A stretch of 64,000 nucleotides of DNA from Sulfurospirillum deleyianum DSM 6946 (GCF_000024885.1 NC_013512.1:1302001-1366000); one strand, 5' to 3'; shown: positions 46,097-56,074, counted from the first letter of the stretch. Notes: generated by a model not told the origin, from the sequence alone. A program made the numbers and translations.

Positions 46097-47026
46097 ATGT
46101 ACGCACATAATGTTACCGAACTCATCGGAAATACCCCCCTTGTAAAACTAAATCATGCGTCTAACGCTTCAAATACGCTCATTTTAGGTAAATGTGAATT
46201 TTTAAATCCTTCGCATTCAGTGAAAGACCGTATCGGATTTCATATGATTAAAACAGCGCTTGAGAAAGGGCTTATCAACGAGACTTCTGTCATTATCGAA
46301 CCCACTAGCGGGAACACGGGCATTGGGTTGGCTACGGTATGTGCGAGTTTAGGCTTAAAACTTGTGCTTACCATGCCAAGTTCTATGAGTTTGGAACGCC
46401 GTAAACTCCTAGCTGCCTTAGGCGCTGAGCTGGTTTTAACGGAGCCAACCTTAGGGATGAAAGGTGCTGTTGATAAAGCCAATGAACTTTCCAAAGAGAT
46501 ACCAAACGCTTTTGTTCCACAGCAATTTGCCAATGAGTCCAACCCAGCGATTCATTATCAAACCACTGCTGAGGAGATTTGGAGAGACACCGAGGGCAAA
46601 GTCGATATTTTTATTGCCGCGGTGGGGACAGGAGGAACGATTACAGGTACAGGGAAGCGTCTTAAAGAGCTAAATCCCAACATCCAAATCATCGCCGTCG
46701 AGCCAGAAACTTCCCCCGTGCTTTCAGGTGGAAATCCAGGCCCTCATAAAATTCAAGGCATTGGTGCAGGATTTGTTCCTTCTGTTTTAGACACAAAAAT
46801 TTATAACGAAGTGGTCAAAGTGAGCTATGAAAATGCCATAGAAACTTCACGAGACCTTGCGAAAAAAGAAGGGCTCTTAGTGGGAATTTCAGCAGGAGCT
46901 AACGTTTATGTTACCTCTGAAGTTGCGAAAAGAGCTGAAAATAAGGGGAAAACCATTGTCACCATTTTATGTGACACGGGTGAGCGTTATTTGAGTGCGG
47001 GATTGTACGAATATAAAGAGTCGTAA
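46097..47026 (+). CDS. cysK: Cysteine synthase (O-acetylserine sulfhydrylase)
   Basis: CysK makes cysteine from O-acetylserine and sulfide using PLP. The 309-residue protein has the PLP-lysine block NPSHSVKDRIGFHM, the substrate loop PTSGNTGIGLA, the glycine loop AAVGTGGTITGTG, and C-terminal LCDTGERYLS. The first in-frame ATG (46091) directly follows AAAGGAG, so that motif must serve the ATG at 46097, which I choose. It is 16 bases after the Rrf2 gene. Confidence 0.95.
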   Translation: MYAHNVTELIGNTPLVKLNHASNASNTLILGKCEFLNPSHSVKDRIGFHMIKTALEKGLINETSVIIEPTSGNTGIGLATVCASLGLKLVLTMPSSMSLERRKLLAALGAELVLTEPTLGMKGAVDKANELSKEIPNAFVPQQFANESNPAIHYQTTAEEIWRDTEGKVDIFIAAVGTGGTITGTGKRLKELNPNIQIIAVEPETSPVLSGGNPGPHKIQGIGAGFVPSVLDTKIYNEVVKVSYENAIETSRDLAKKEGLLVGISAGANVYVTSEVAKRAENKGKTIVTILCDTGERYLSAGLYEYKES

Positions 47027-47098
47027 AAGGACTTTTTACCTTTACATGTAAAAGATTCTGTGCTACTATGTGGGTATCAATTTCGAAGGCAAACGTGC

Positions 47099-47878
47099 AT
47101 GAAAAAGATACCCAGCAAACTGATTAAAAATCCTCTTCTAATAGGTTTCATCGCACTCATGCTCAATCTTATTATTAGTACCATTCCTCTTCTTTTTTTA
47201 TATGAAAATTATCAACAAGCGCATCAAAGCTTAACCCATTTAGAAACCTTTTTTAATTATCTCAATTTCATTGAACTCACGCTTCTTTATGCTCTCTTTT
47301 TTTCATTCATTTTTGCAAGCGTTATTGCGCTTTTCTCTTTTTTTCTTAAAAAATCTTACCTTCAAATTGAAGAGCTCTCCCATTTTGATGGACTCACCAA
47401 ACTCTACAACCGTCTCATGTTTGTCACCCTTTTTCAAAAAGAGATTCAAAAAGTTAAGCGCTCAAAAAAATGCCTCTTTTTGGTTATTATTGATTTAGAT
47501 GATTTTAAATCCATTAACGACAATTTTGGACACCTTATTGGTGATTTAGCGATTAAAACAACCGCTTCCACATTAAAAACCATTTTACGTAACTCAGATA
47601 CGATTGGTCGTTTTGGTGGTGATGAGTTTGTGATTTGCATTGTGGATCATGACAAAGACGCTGCTTCACACACCGTTAATCGTATCTTAAATGAATTTAA
47701 CCAAAAAAGTCTCCCCATCACACGCAATGACCAACCACATGAACTGCACATTAACCTAAGCATTGGTTATACCATGTATAAAATAGAAGATGATTTTACA
47801 ACCATGCTCCAACGTGCCGATCAAGCGCTTTATATCTCCAAAGAAGCAGGTAAAAATACCGCAACTTTTTTAGCCTAA
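47099..47878 (+). CDS. Membrane-bound diguanylate cyclase (GGDEF)
   Basis: A 259-residue protein with two hydrophobic segments (about 11-32 and 52-80) enclosing a very short periplasmic loop, then a GGDEF domain. The active site GGDEF is at 173-177, and an RNSD I-site lies five residues before it, so both catalysis of cyclic di-GMP synthesis and product inhibition are likely. The IDLDDFKSINDNFGH metal-binding block is intact. The frame opens at 47060, but AAGG fits the ATG at 47099, and MKKIPSKLIKN is a normal membrane-protein start. No sensory domain is visible. Confidence 0.88.
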   Translation: MKKIPSKLIKNPLLIGFIALMLNLIISTIPLLFLYENYQQAHQSLTHLETFFNYLNFIELTLLYALFFSFIFASVIALFSFFLKKSYLQIEELSHFDGLTKLYNRLMFVTLFQKEIQKVKRSKKCLFLVIIDLDDFKSINDNFGHLIGDLAIKTTASTLKTILRNSDTIGRFGGDEFVICIVDHDKDAASHTVNRILNEFNQKSLPITRNDQPHELHINLSIGYTMYKIEDDFTTMLQRADQALYISKEAGKNTATFLA

Positions 47879-47954
47879 AAATGTAAATTCATACTTTTTA
47901 GAAGATTTACAAGCATTTGAAAAATCGTGCTACACTTTCAAAAAAGGCTCGAAG

Positions 47955-48488
47955 ATGAAACACTTTATAGGCGTATGCATGTTTGCATTAACACTGTTTG
48001 CAGGAGATAAAATGTCACTTTATGATTTTGAAGTTACCACGATTGAGGGGAAAAAAACAACACTGGAAGCTTACAAAGGCAAGGTTTTACTCATCGTCAA
48101 TGTTGCGAGTAAATGCGGTTTTACTTACCAATACGAAGGTTTGGAAAAACTCTACAAAACCTACAAAGACAAAGGCTTCGTTGTTTTAGGGTTCCCGTGC
48201 AATCAATTTTCAGAGCAAGAACCAGGCAATGAAGAGGAGATAAAAAACTTCTGCTCTTTAACCTACGATGTTACCTTTCCTATGTTCTCCAAAATTGATG
48301 TCAATGGAGCAAAGGCACATCCTTTGTATGTCTATCTTAAAAAAGAACAATCAGGATTTTTGGGGAGCGAGGGTATCAAATGGAATTTTACAAAATTCTT
48401 GGTCGATAAAAATGGACATGTCCTTGAGCGTTTTGCACCTACCACGAAACCTGAGAGTCTTGAGGAGACCATTAAGGGCTTATTGTAG
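47955..48488 (+). CDS. Glutathione peroxidase-family thiol peroxidase, exported
   Basis: A 177-residue GPx-fold peroxidase. The catalytic cysteine C54 is in VASKCGFTYQY, with glutamine in GFPCNQFSEQEPG and tryptophan in IKWNFTKFLVDK. An N-terminal hydrophobic leader (IGVCMFALTLFAG) suggests periplasmic location. If initiation were at the later ATG (48012) the protein would be cytoplasmic, but the leader is convincing. The electron donor is probably thioredoxin-like rather than glutathione, as for most bacterial members. Confidence 0.88.
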   Translation: MKHFIGVCMFALTLFAGDKMSLYDFEVTTIEGKKTTLEAYKGKVLLIVNVASKCGFTYQYEGLEKLYKTYKDKGFVVLGFPCNQFSEQEPGNEEEIKNFCSLTYDVTFPMFSKIDVNGAKAHPLYVYLKKEQSGFLGSEGIKWNFTKFLVDKNGHVLERFAPTTKPESLEETIKGLL

Positions 48489-48591
48489 GCATCCATTTTG
48501 GTTTGACCTTTTGAGCCTTTTTTTGCGCTAAACTCTTTACATGTAAAACACTTTCAACGACGCATTAATCAAGCTTTTACCCCTGCTTTTG

Positions 48592-48597
48592 TATAAT
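48592..48597 (+). promoter_or_regulatory. -10 box for valS
   Basis: TTTTGTATAATCG, 34 bases before the ATG at 48631. Its position rules out the longer valS frame starting at 48589. Confidence 0.65.
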
Positions 48598-48630
48598 CGC
48601 GTCAAACTAATGTATAAGGTACATAACTCC

Positions 48631-51261
48631 ATGAGCGAAAAAAGCACCGTTTACAATCCAAAAGAGATTGAAGAAAGTTACTATAAAATTTGGGAAAGCC
48701 GAGGCTATTTTGAAGTAGATGGCAACAAAGCCATTCAAGAAGAAGGTAAAAACTTCGCCATCATGATGCCCCCTCCCAATGTCACAGGAAGTTTACACAT
48801 CGGACATGCCCTCACTTTTACCCTGCAAGATATTATCACCCGTTTTAAACGTATGGATGGATTTAAAACCCTGTGGCAACCAGGCACAGACCATGCGGGT
48901 ATTGCCACACAAAACGTGGTTGAAAAACAACTCTTGAGCCAAGGCATTAAAAAAGAGGAGCTTGGACGTGAGAAGTTCTTAGAAAAAGTCTGGGAATGGA
49001 AAGCGTACAGTGGCGGACAAATTGTTCACCAAATGCGAAAGCTTGGTGTCTCTCCAGCGTGGAGCAGAGAGCGTTTTACGATGGATGAAGGACTTAAAAA
49101 TGCCGTTCGCAAATCCTTTGTGAAATGGTACGATGAGGGATTAATCGTTCGTGGTAACTACATGGTCAACTGGTGTACGCACGATGGTGCACTCAGTGAC
49201 ATTGAAGTGGAGTATGAGCAAAACAAAGGCAAACTCTACCACCTCAAATACTTCCTTAAAGATTCCAATGACTACCTCGTTGTAGCCACCACCCGTCCAG
49301 AGACCTACTTTGGTGACACGGCGGTCATGGTTCACCCTGAGGATGAGCGTTATCAACATCTTATTGGACACAAAGTGGTGCTTCCACTCATTGGTCGTGA
49401 AATCGAAATCATTGCGGATGAGCATGTCGATATGAGCTTTGGAACAGGATGTGTTAAAGTCACCCCCGCACACGATGTTAATGACTACGAAGTGGGCAAA
49501 CGCCATAACCTAGAGTTCATTACGATTTTTGATCCAAACGGCATTTTAAATGAGCAGTGTGGCGCATTTCAAGGCTTAGAGCGTTTGGAAGCTCGAGCAC
49601 CCATTATGGCAAAACTAGAATCAGAGGGCTTTGTCGATAAAGTCGAAGACTATGAAAATCAAGTGGGTCACTGCTACCGTTGTAAAAATGTCGTGGAGCC
49701 TTACATCTCAAAACAGTGGTTTGTTAAAAAAGAGATTGCTGAGGGTGCGATTGCAAAAGTCAATGAACATTTAGCGCAATTTTACCCAAGCCATTGGCTT
49801 AACTCCTACAATGCATGGATGAAAGAGTTACGTGATTGGTGTATTTCACGCCAACTTTGGTGGGGACATCAGATTCCTGTGTTTTATTGTGATGCGTGTG
49901 GGCATGAGTGGGCGAGTGAAAACGAAGTCGAACACACCTGCCCTAAATGCCAAAGCAAACAGATTCATCAAGACCCAGACGTACTTGATACATGGTTTAG
50001 CTCAGGCTTATGGCCATTTTCCACACTGGGTTGGGGCAATGGTGAAGCACTAAAAAATGAAAAGTGGTTTGAAAATGACCTCAAAGAGTTCTACCCTAAC
50101 ACGCTTTTAATTACAGGCTTTGATATTCTTTTCTTCTGGGTCGCTCGTATGATGTTCTCAGGTGAACACACCTTTAAAGAGCTTCCATTCAAAGACATTT
50201 ACCTGCATGCACTGGTAAAAGACGAACACGGTCAAAAAATGAGTAAAAGTAAAGGCAATGTCATCGACCCACTCGATAGCATCGCAGAGTACAGTGCCGA
50301 CACCCTTCGCTTTACCCTCGCCATCTTAGCCGTTCAAGGACGTGACATTAAACTAAGCTCTGAAAAACTAGAGCAAATTCGTAACTTTACCAACAAACTC
50401 TACAATGCTTCTCGTTTCTTACTGATGAATGCCTCCTCATTTGAAGATTTGGAAAAACTTGAAATCAAAACTGCTTTGGGCGCTTACATGAAGAGCCGTT
50501 TAGCCGTGGCGCAAGAAGAGGTACGTGAACACTTTAGTTCTTACCGCTTTAATGATGCCGCAACAACGCTTTACCGCTTTTTATGGGGTGAGTTTTGTGA
50601 CTGGGGTATTGAGCTAAGTAAAGCAGACAAGCCTGCGATTTTAGAGCTAGGTTCTATCTTTAAAGAGGCGATGAAACTCTTACATCCTTTTATGCCTTTT
50701 ATCTCAGAGTTTCTCTATCAAGAACTCTCCGACACCAACCTAGAAGAGAGCGAGTCCATCATGGTAAAATGCTATCCACGTGACTTAAAACGTGATGCAA
50801 GCATTGAGCAAACCTTTGAACTCGTCATTGAAGCCATTGTTGGCATTCGTCGTGCCAAAGCCAATATTGATTTAGCCAACAAAAAAATAGAACACGCTTA
50901 CATTAAAGTTGAGAACAACCAAAACCTTAAAGAAGCGATGAAATACATTAGTTTATTAGCAAAAGTTGAAAATATCGACTTTATAGAGACAAAAATTGCC
51001 AATGCAGCGACCGATGTTGGCGATAACGTTGAGGTGTTTATTCCACTCAATGGCGTCGATTTAAGCCCCATTATTGAACGCTTAAATAATCAAAAAATCA
51101 AACTTGAAAAAGAGATTCAAAAGCTAAGCGGTATGCTTTCAAACGAGCGCTTTGTCGCCAATGCTCCTAAAGAAGTCATTGCAGAAAATCAAAAAGGCTT
51201 GGATGATGCTAGAGCTAAAATGGCGAAAATTGACGCAGAATTAAGTTCTCTTGGAATGTAA
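48631..51261 (+). CDS. valS: Valyl-tRNA synthetase
   Basis: A class I synthetase charging tRNA-Val. The 876-residue protein has the HIGH motif as PPPNVTGSLHIGHALT, the KMSKS motif as GQKMSKSKGNVIDP, an editing domain, zinc-like cysteines (CDACGHEW and CPKCQS), and a C-terminal coiled-coil arm (KLEKEIQKLSGML). The start at 48631 (MSEKSTVYNPKEIE) follows from the -10 box at 48592. It ends at a strong terminator. Confidence 0.97.
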   Translation: MSEKSTVYNPKEIEESYYKIWESRGYFEVDGNKAIQEEGKNFAIMMPPPNVTGSLHIGHALTFTLQDIITRFKRMDGFKTLWQPGTDHAGIATQNVVEKQLLSQGIKKEELGREKFLEKVWEWKAYSGGQIVHQMRKLGVSPAWSRERFTMDEGLKNAVRKSFVKWYDEGLIVRGNYMVNWCTHDGALSDIEVEYEQNKGKLYHLKYFLKDSNDYLVVATTRPETYFGDTAVMVHPEDERYQHLIGHKVVLPLIGREIEIIADEHVDMSFGTGCVKVTPAHDVNDYEVGKRHNLEFITIFDPNGILNEQCGAFQGLERLEARAPIMAKLESEGFVDKVEDYENQVGHCYRCKNVVEPYISKQWFVKKEIAEGAIAKVNEHLAQFYPSHWLNSYNAWMKELRDWCISRQLWWGHQIPVFYCDACGHEWASENEVEHTCPKCQSKQIHQDPDVLDTWFSSGLWPFSTLGWGNGEALKNEKWFENDLKEFYPNTLLITGFDILFFWVARMMFSGEHTFKELPFKDIYLHALVKDEHGQKMSKSKGNVIDPLDSIAEYSADTLRFTLAILAVQGRDIKLSSEKLEQIRNFTNKLYNASRFLLMNASSFEDLEKLEIKTALGAYMKSRLAVAQEEVREHFSSYRFNDAATTLYRFLWGEFCDWGIELSKADKPAILELGSIFKEAMKLLHPFMPFISEFLYQELSDTNLEESESIMVKCYPRDLKRDASIEQTFELVIEAIVGIRRAKANIDLANKKIEHAYIKVENNQNLKEAMKYISLLAKVENIDFIETKIANAATDVGDNVEVFIPLNGVDLSPIIERLNNQKIKLEKEIQKLSGMLSNERFVANAPKEVIAENQKGLDDARAKMAKIDAELSSLGM

Positions 51262-51276
51262 AAAGCTTTACATGTA

Positions 51277-51314
51277 AAAAGGCTTAGCGGCCTTAAGCGC
51301 TAAGCCTTTTTTTT
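51277..51314. terminator. Terminator between valS and mogA
   Basis: A 13-bp stem (AAAAGGCTTAGCG / CGCTAAGCCTTTT), 8-base loop, and an eight-T run. It serves valS and, on the other strand, mogA. A palindrome copy (51267-51278) abuts its left arm. Confidence 0.9.
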
Positions 51315-51840
51315 ATGCTTTAGGGCGAAAAGGCTTCATTACCTCTTCGTTACATGTAAGATACGCCCCACCAATCAAATCAAGACAGTATGGCACCGCA
51401 GGAAACACAGCATCCAAACACTCACGAATCGATTTTGGTTTCCCTGGTAGATTAATGATTAAACTCTTACCTCGAATTCCCGCAGTTTGACGAGAGAGAA
51501 TCGCTGTTGGAACATACTTTAAACTCACTTGGCGCATCAGTTCCCCAAAACCTGGCATCATCTTCTCACACACCGCTTCTGTTGCTTCAGGCGTAACATC
51601 CCTAAGCGCTGGTCCTGTTCCACCTGTGGTCACAATAAGTGAGCAGCCTTGCACATCTGACATATCTTTTAAAGCCTCTTCAATCAGCGTTTGCTCATCA
51701 GGAATGACCTCATAAACACTCTCCCACTCAGAGCTTAAATACACGCTCAAAGTCTCTATAATCGCTTTTCCAGAGAGGTCTTCATACACACCCGCACTCG
51801 CACGATCTGAAACGGTTAAAATACCTATTTTTGCTTTCAT
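51313..51840 (-). CDS. mogA: Molybdopterin adenylyltransferase
   Basis: MogA activates molybdopterin with AMP before molybdate insertion. The 175-residue protein shows GILTVSDRASAGVYEDLSG, LIVTTGGTGPALRDVTPEA and LIINLPGKPKSIRECLDAVFP, the MoaB/Mog family blocks; the last favours MogA. It lies 10 bases downstream of hisD. Molybdenum cofactor supports respiratory reductases in this group. A palindrome variant overlaps at 51349-51360. Confidence 0.9.
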   Translation of the reverse strand: MKAKIGILTVSDRASAGVYEDLSGKAIIETLSVYLSSEWESVYEVIPDEQTLIEEALKDMSDVQGCSLIVTTGGTGPALRDVTPEATEAVCEKMMPGFGELMRQVSLKYVPTAILSRQTAGIRGKSLIINLPGKPKSIRECLDAVFPAVPYCLDLIGGAYLTCNEEVMKPFRPKA

Positions 51841-51850
51841 ACAAACGCTC

Positions 51851-53143
51851 CTATTTTTTCAAACGAACTCGTACACTTGCTTCATGCGCACCCAACCCTT
51901 CTGTATGGGCTAAAAGCGCACACGCCTCACCTATTTCTTCAATCCCTTGTTTGCTCATACTAATGATGGAAGAGCGCTTTAAGAAATTTTCAACCCCCAA
52001 AGGTGAGTAAAACTTAGCCGTTCCACCTGTGGGAAGCGTATGGTTTGGCCCTGCGATGTAATCTCCCATAGGCTCAGGCGTATAAGCACCCATAAAAATA
52101 GCCCCAGCGTGGCGAATTTTCGGCAATAAATCAAACGGATGCGATGTCACCACTTCTAAGTGCTCAGGGGCAATTTGATTCATCAAATCCACCGCTTCAT
52201 CCATGCTAGAAGTGACAATAATCGCCCCACGCTCTTTAATCGAAACCTCCGCAATCGCCTTGCGCTCTAATGTTTCAAGCCACGCATAGACTTCTGTTTT
52301 CGTTTTTTCAGCAATCTCTAAAGAAGGAGTAATCAAAATAGAACTTGCCATCTCATCGTGTTCGGCTTGGGAAAGCAAATCAATCGCTAAATGGTGAGGG
52401 TTTGCACTCTCATCCGCCAATACACCAATCTCACTAGGCCCTGCTATCATATCAATATTCACTTCACCAAAAACCAATTTTTTAGCCGTTGCAACAAAAA
52501 TGTTGCCAGGTCCCGTGATAACATCGACTTTAGGAATACTCTGCGTACCATACGCCATCGCCGCAATCGCACTTGCACCGCCTACTTTATACGCCTTTTT
52601 GATGCCACACAAATGCATCGCCGCCAAAAGCAGAGGATTAAGCTCATTATTGGGTGCAGGAGTACATACGACTATCTCTTTAACCCCTGCAACAAGGGCT
52701 GGAATGGCGTTCATTAAAAGAGAGCTTGGATACGCCGCTTTACCGCCAGGGATGTAAAGCCCCGCCCTATCCACAGGGGTTACTTTTTGTCCTAAAACCG
52801 TCCCATTATCTTCAAAATCAAGCCATGATTTTGGCATCATTTTTTCATGGTAGGTATAGATGCGCTGATATGCAAGTTCTAACGCTTCTCTGAGCTTTAC
52901 ATCCAGAGCATCATAGGCTTGTTTCATATCAGCGGTTTTCACTTCAAGGGCTTCATCATTTTCAACATACCATTTATCAAATTTTTCAATATGCGCCTTT
53001 ACTGCGCCATTACCTTGCTCTTTAATCTCAGCAATAATAGTTAACACGATTTTGGAGACATTTTCCATATCCATATGCCCACGACGTAAAAGTTCATCAA
53101 ATTGGGCTTTAAAATTTTCTTCATTCGTTTTTAAAAGTAACAT
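51851..53143 (-). CDS. hisD: Histidinol dehydrogenase
   Basis: HisD oxidises histidinol to histidine in two NAD-dependent steps with a zinc site. The 430-residue protein has YIPGGKAAYPSSLLMNAIPA, VDVITGPGNIFVATAKKLV, AIDLLSQAEHDEMASS and GPNHTLPTGGTAKFYSPL. It is 10 bases downstream of the PLP-enzyme gene and upstream of mogA. Other his genes are not linked. Confidence 0.97.
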   Translation of the reverse strand: MLLLKTNEENFKAQFDELLRRGHMDMENVSKIVLTIIAEIKEQGNGAVKAHIEKFDKWYVENDEALEVKTADMKQAYDALDVKLREALELAYQRIYTYHEKMMPKSWLDFEDNGTVLGQKVTPVDRAGLYIPGGKAAYPSSLLMNAIPALVAGVKEIVVCTPAPNNELNPLLLAAMHLCGIKKAYKVGGASAIAAMAYGTQSIPKVDVITGPGNIFVATAKKLVFGEVNIDMIAGPSEIGVLADESANPHHLAIDLLSQAEHDEMASSILITPSLEIAEKTKTEVYAWLETLERKAIAEVSIKERGAIIVTSSMDEAVDLMNQIAPEHLEVVTSHPFDLLPKIRHAGAIFMGAYTPEPMGDYIAGPNHTLPTGGTAKFYSPLGVENFLKRSSIISMSKQGIEEIGEACALLAHTEGLGAHEASVRVRLKK

Positions 53144-53153
53144 ATTTTCTCCT

Positions 53154-54032
53154 TCATAAGGTTTTAATTATAGTTTTTTTTCGCTTATAGCGTTCTTCCA
53201 TCGAGATATTACCCAAAAGGCCACCTTGATGGAGGTAAATAGGCTCTCCTTGAAGGTTAGGTAAATGCTCTAAAAATACACTCCAGCCAACAGGATCATA
53301 GAGCAAATCAAACTCAACACCCATTTCCACCTTCAATTTCTGCCATAATACATACAATTCTATGTATAATTTTCCATAATGGTACTTTTTTGAACCTTCC
53401 AAAATCGTAGGATACATCTTTAAAGAAGGCTCTACCATCTCCCACTGCTTTTGTAAATAAGCACTATTGCCAACCGTGTTACATGTAAAAACAGGAAATG
53501 GTAAATGCTTTTGTAAAAACAGTGCGGTGGTGCCTGTACCTGAGGGTAAAAAGAGATAAGGCTCTTTGAGCCCCGCTTGATGAACATCCTCTTTAAGTTC
53601 ATCGGCTAAACGTTTTATGCCCTCTTCCGCCTTGCTCTGGCGTCCACCTTCGCTTACATGTAAACTCTTCTCATCGATAAATTCAAGCGACGTTGCTTCC
53701 CTGTTAGACGACTCAATGAGACGCATCCCATTTTCTAAAGCAGCTTTATAATTGCCGATGGGATTTTCTCTTAAAAAAGATGGTACATGGTCACACACAT
53801 AGATAAACTCCCACCCTTTTAAACGAGCCAAAACAGAGAGTGAATACATAGCATTGGATTGATTGGAGCCTGAGCTTACCACACGCTTAATATGAGGAAA
53901 TTCATGCGTTAAAAAGTAGTGAAATTTTCGTGCTTTATTGCCTGAAAAATCAGGGTGCAACAGATCATCACGTTTAAGATAAAGGGTTCGATTTTGAAAA
54001 AAGTGTGATTGAAAAGCAGATGAAGAAAACAT
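53154..54032 (-). CDS. PLP-dependent ACC deaminase / D-cysteine desulfhydrase-family enzyme
   Basis: A 292-residue fold-II PLP enzyme of the AcdS/DcyD group, somewhat shorter than the usual 325-340. The cofactor lysine is probably in FSGNKARKFHYFL, with a glycine-rich phosphate loop LPSGTGTTALFL and SSGSNQSNAMYSL. Substrate (D-cysteine, ACC or another small amino acid) cannot be decided. Two palindrome variants are inside (53478, 53653). A palindrome-flanked terminator precedes it. Confidence 0.75.
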   Translation of the reverse strand: MFSSSAFQSHFFQNRTLYLKRDDLLHPDFSGNKARKFHYFLTHEFPHIKRVVSSGSNQSNAMYSLSVLARLKGWEFIYVCDHVPSFLRENPIGNYKAALENGMRLIESSNREATSLEFIDEKSLHVSEGGRQSKAEEGIKRLADELKEDVHQAGLKEPYLFLPSGTGTTALFLQKHLPFPVFTCNTVGNSAYLQKQWEMVEPSLKMYPTILEGSKKYHYGKLYIELYVLWQKLKVEMGVEFDLLYDPVGWSVFLEHLPNLQGEPIYLHQGGLLGNISMEERYKRKKTIIKTL

Positions 54033-54045
54033 CTTTACATGTAAA

Positions 54046-54075
54046 AAGGAGAAAGCCTTAAAAAGGCTTTCTCAA
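54046..54075 (-). terminator. Terminator after fbaA
   Basis: An 11-bp stem (GAGAAAGCCTT / AAGGCTTTCTC) with AAA loop just past the fbaA stop, followed on the minus strand by CCTTTTT. A palindrome copy (54034-54045) lies directly beyond. Confidence 0.82.
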
Positions 54076-54078
54076 AGA

Positions 54079-55155
54079 TTAATTACGATTCATACAATTA
54101 AGGTCTTCAAAGGCTTGAAGCAGACGATTTTTCACCGTTTCTTCACCAGAACGAAGCCATTTGCGTGGATCATAGTATTTTTTATTGGGTTTATCATCAC
54201 CCTCTGGGTTACCAATTTGTCCTTGAAGGTAAGCAGAATACTTTTCAACATACCCTTTTACCCCGTCCCAAAATGCCCATTGGGTATCAGTGTCAATGTT
54301 CATTTTAATGACACCATAACCAACTGCTTCACGAATATCAGCTAGTTCACTACCACTTCCGCCATGAAACACAAAATTGACAGGTTTCGCCTCTGTTTTA
54401 AATTTTTCCTCAATGTATTTTTGAGAATTATCTAAAATCTTGGGTGTTAAATGCACATTACCAGGTTTATAAACCCCATGCACATTACCAAAAGAAGCAG
54501 CAATGGTGAAATTTGGACTGACTTTCATAAGCTCTTCATACGCATACGCAACATCTTGAGGCTGCGTGTAGAGAGCTGAATTATCAAGACCTGTATTATC
54601 TACGCCATCTTCTTCGCCACCCGTACACCCTAGCTCTATCTCTAAAGTCATACCCATCTTACTCATACGTTTCAAATACGCCACACACGTTTGAATGTTC
54701 TCTTCCAAAGACTCTTCAGAGAGATCTAACATATGAGAGCTAAAAAGAGGTTTGCCTGTTTGTGCGAAATGTTTCTCACTCGCATCTAACAAACTATCAA
54801 TCCACGGTAGAAGTTTACGTGCGGCATGGTCTGTATGTAAAATAACAGGAACGCCATACGCTTCTGCTAAAGTATGAACATGTAGCGCACCACTAATGGC
54901 TCCAAGCACACCCGCTTGAAGTCCACTCACACCCTTACCCGCATAAAATTCAGCACCTCCATTAGAGAACTGAACAATCACAGGAGAATTGGCAACTTTT
55001 GCCGCTTCTAAAACTGCATTTACCGAGTTTGTTCCTACAACATTCACCGCAGGAAGGGCATACTGATTTGCTTTGGCAATCGCAAAGAGCTTCTGCAAAT
55101 CATCACCTGTCACAACCCCTGGTTTTATACAATCAAAAATTTTTGTGTTCAACAT
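54079..55155 (-). CDS. fbaA: Class II fructose-bisphosphate aldolase
   Basis: This zinc aldolase interconverts fructose 1,6-bisphosphate and two triose phosphates. The 358-residue length and blocks LHTDHAARKLLPW, LELGCTGGEEDGVD, FGNVHGVYKPGNV, VFHGGSGS and KMNIDTDTQWAFWDG are those of the class IIA (E. coli FbaA-like) form. It follows the PPIase gene by 12 bases, an order also seen in Campylobacter (peb4-fba), from memory. Confidence 0.96.
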   Translation of the reverse strand: MLNTKIFDCIKPGVVTGDDLQKLFAIAKANQYALPAVNVVGTNSVNAVLEAAKVANSPVIVQFSNGGAEFYAGKGVSGLQAGVLGAISGALHVHTLAEAYGVPVILHTDHAARKLLPWIDSLLDASEKHFAQTGKPLFSSHMLDLSEESLEENIQTCVAYLKRMSKMGMTLEIELGCTGGEEDGVDNTGLDNSALYTQPQDVAYAYEELMKVSPNFTIAASFGNVHGVYKPGNVHLTPKILDNSQKYIEEKFKTEAKPVNFVFHGGSGSELADIREAVGYGVIKMNIDTDTQWAFWDGVKGYVEKYSAYLQGQIGNPEGDDKPNKKYYDPRKWLRSGEETVKNRLLQAFEDLNCMNRN

Positions 55156-55167
55156 AAAACGCCCTTA

Positions 55168-55980
55168 TTATTTGATGGTTACTTTAGCACCCTGACGTAA
55201 TTTTTGCGCTTTATTGGCAACTTCAACACGGAATTTCTCCATTTTTAAACCATTTTCAATTTGTGGTTTAACCATCTCAAATGACGCTTTTTCAGCTGCT
55301 TTGGTATCTTCAACTAAAATAACATGGAAACCAAATTGTGTTTGAACAGGAGATTTTGTGTATTCACCTTTTTTAAGTGCAAACGCAGCGTCCGCAAAAG
55401 GTTTTACCATTTGATTAGCAGCGAACCAACCTAAATCGCCTCCGCCTTGACCGCTTGGTCCTGTTGATTTTGTCGTTGCAAGTTCAACAAATTTATCATT
55501 GAGTTTCTGACCACTGAGTCCACTCAATTCTTTAATCGCAGCTTTAGCCTCTTCTTCACTTTTAACTAAAATATGACGTGCTTTAACCGTTGCTGGTTGC
55601 ATAAATTTATCGGCATTTTTGTCATAATAATCTTTCACTTCTTTAGCATCTACTTTAACGTTATTGTAGATTTTTTTCATCCAAAGCTCTAAAGAAAGAT
55701 CCTCTTTGATACGCTTAAGTGCATCAGTATACTCTTTTTCTTTTTCCACACCACTTTTAACAGCTTCTTTGGTTAAAAGTTTACGCTCAACTGCTTGTTC
55801 AACAATTTTCTGTTTTGCATCAGCAGGAAGACTTTCAAACTTTGCACCTTGCATTGCTCGCATAAGCACAGCAATATCTTGATCGGTTACATCTTCACCA
55901 TTTACAGTTGCATACACAGCCGCATTTAAACTCATTCCAAGTACCGCACATGCAATACCACTTAAGATAACTTTTTTCAC
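55168..55980 (-). CDS. Periplasmic parvulin-type peptidyl-prolyl isomerase (PEB4/Cbf2-like)
   Basis: A 270-residue SurA-like chaperone. It has a signal peptide ([17 protein letters not shown]), an N-terminal helical chaperone part (~25-120), and a parvulin domain from [19 protein letters not shown] to [10 protein letters not shown] with [16 protein letters not shown]4 (Cbf2) of Campylobacter is the model: it helps fold outer-membrane proteins. A -10-like TAAAAT at 56012-56017 on the minus strand may be its promoter. Confidence 0.9.
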   Translation of the reverse strand: MKKVILSGIACAVLGMSLNAAVYATVNGEDVTDQDIAVLMRAMQGAKFESLPADAKQKIVEQAVERKLLTKEAVKSGVEKEKEYTDALKRIKEDLSLELWMKKIYNNVKVDAKEVKDYYDKNADKFMQPATVKARHILVKSEEEAKAAIKELSGLSGQKLNDKFVELATTKSTGPSGQGGGDLGWFAANQMVKPFADAAFALKKGEYTKSPVQTQFGFHVILVEDTKAAEKASFEMVKPQIENGLKMEKFRVEVANKAQKLRQGAKVTIK

Positions 55981-56068
55981 TTAAATCCTTTGTTGAAGTA
56001 ATTTGTGCATTTTATCCAAAATGATATTACGATTTCTTAAACAATATCTTAACTTCAATCTTTATCGG

Positions 56069-56074
56069 TATAAT
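56069..56074 (+). promoter_or_regulatory. -10 box for nth
   Basis: CGGTATAATTTT, 26 bases before the nth ATG, in the divergent PPIase/nth interval. Confidence 0.58.
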
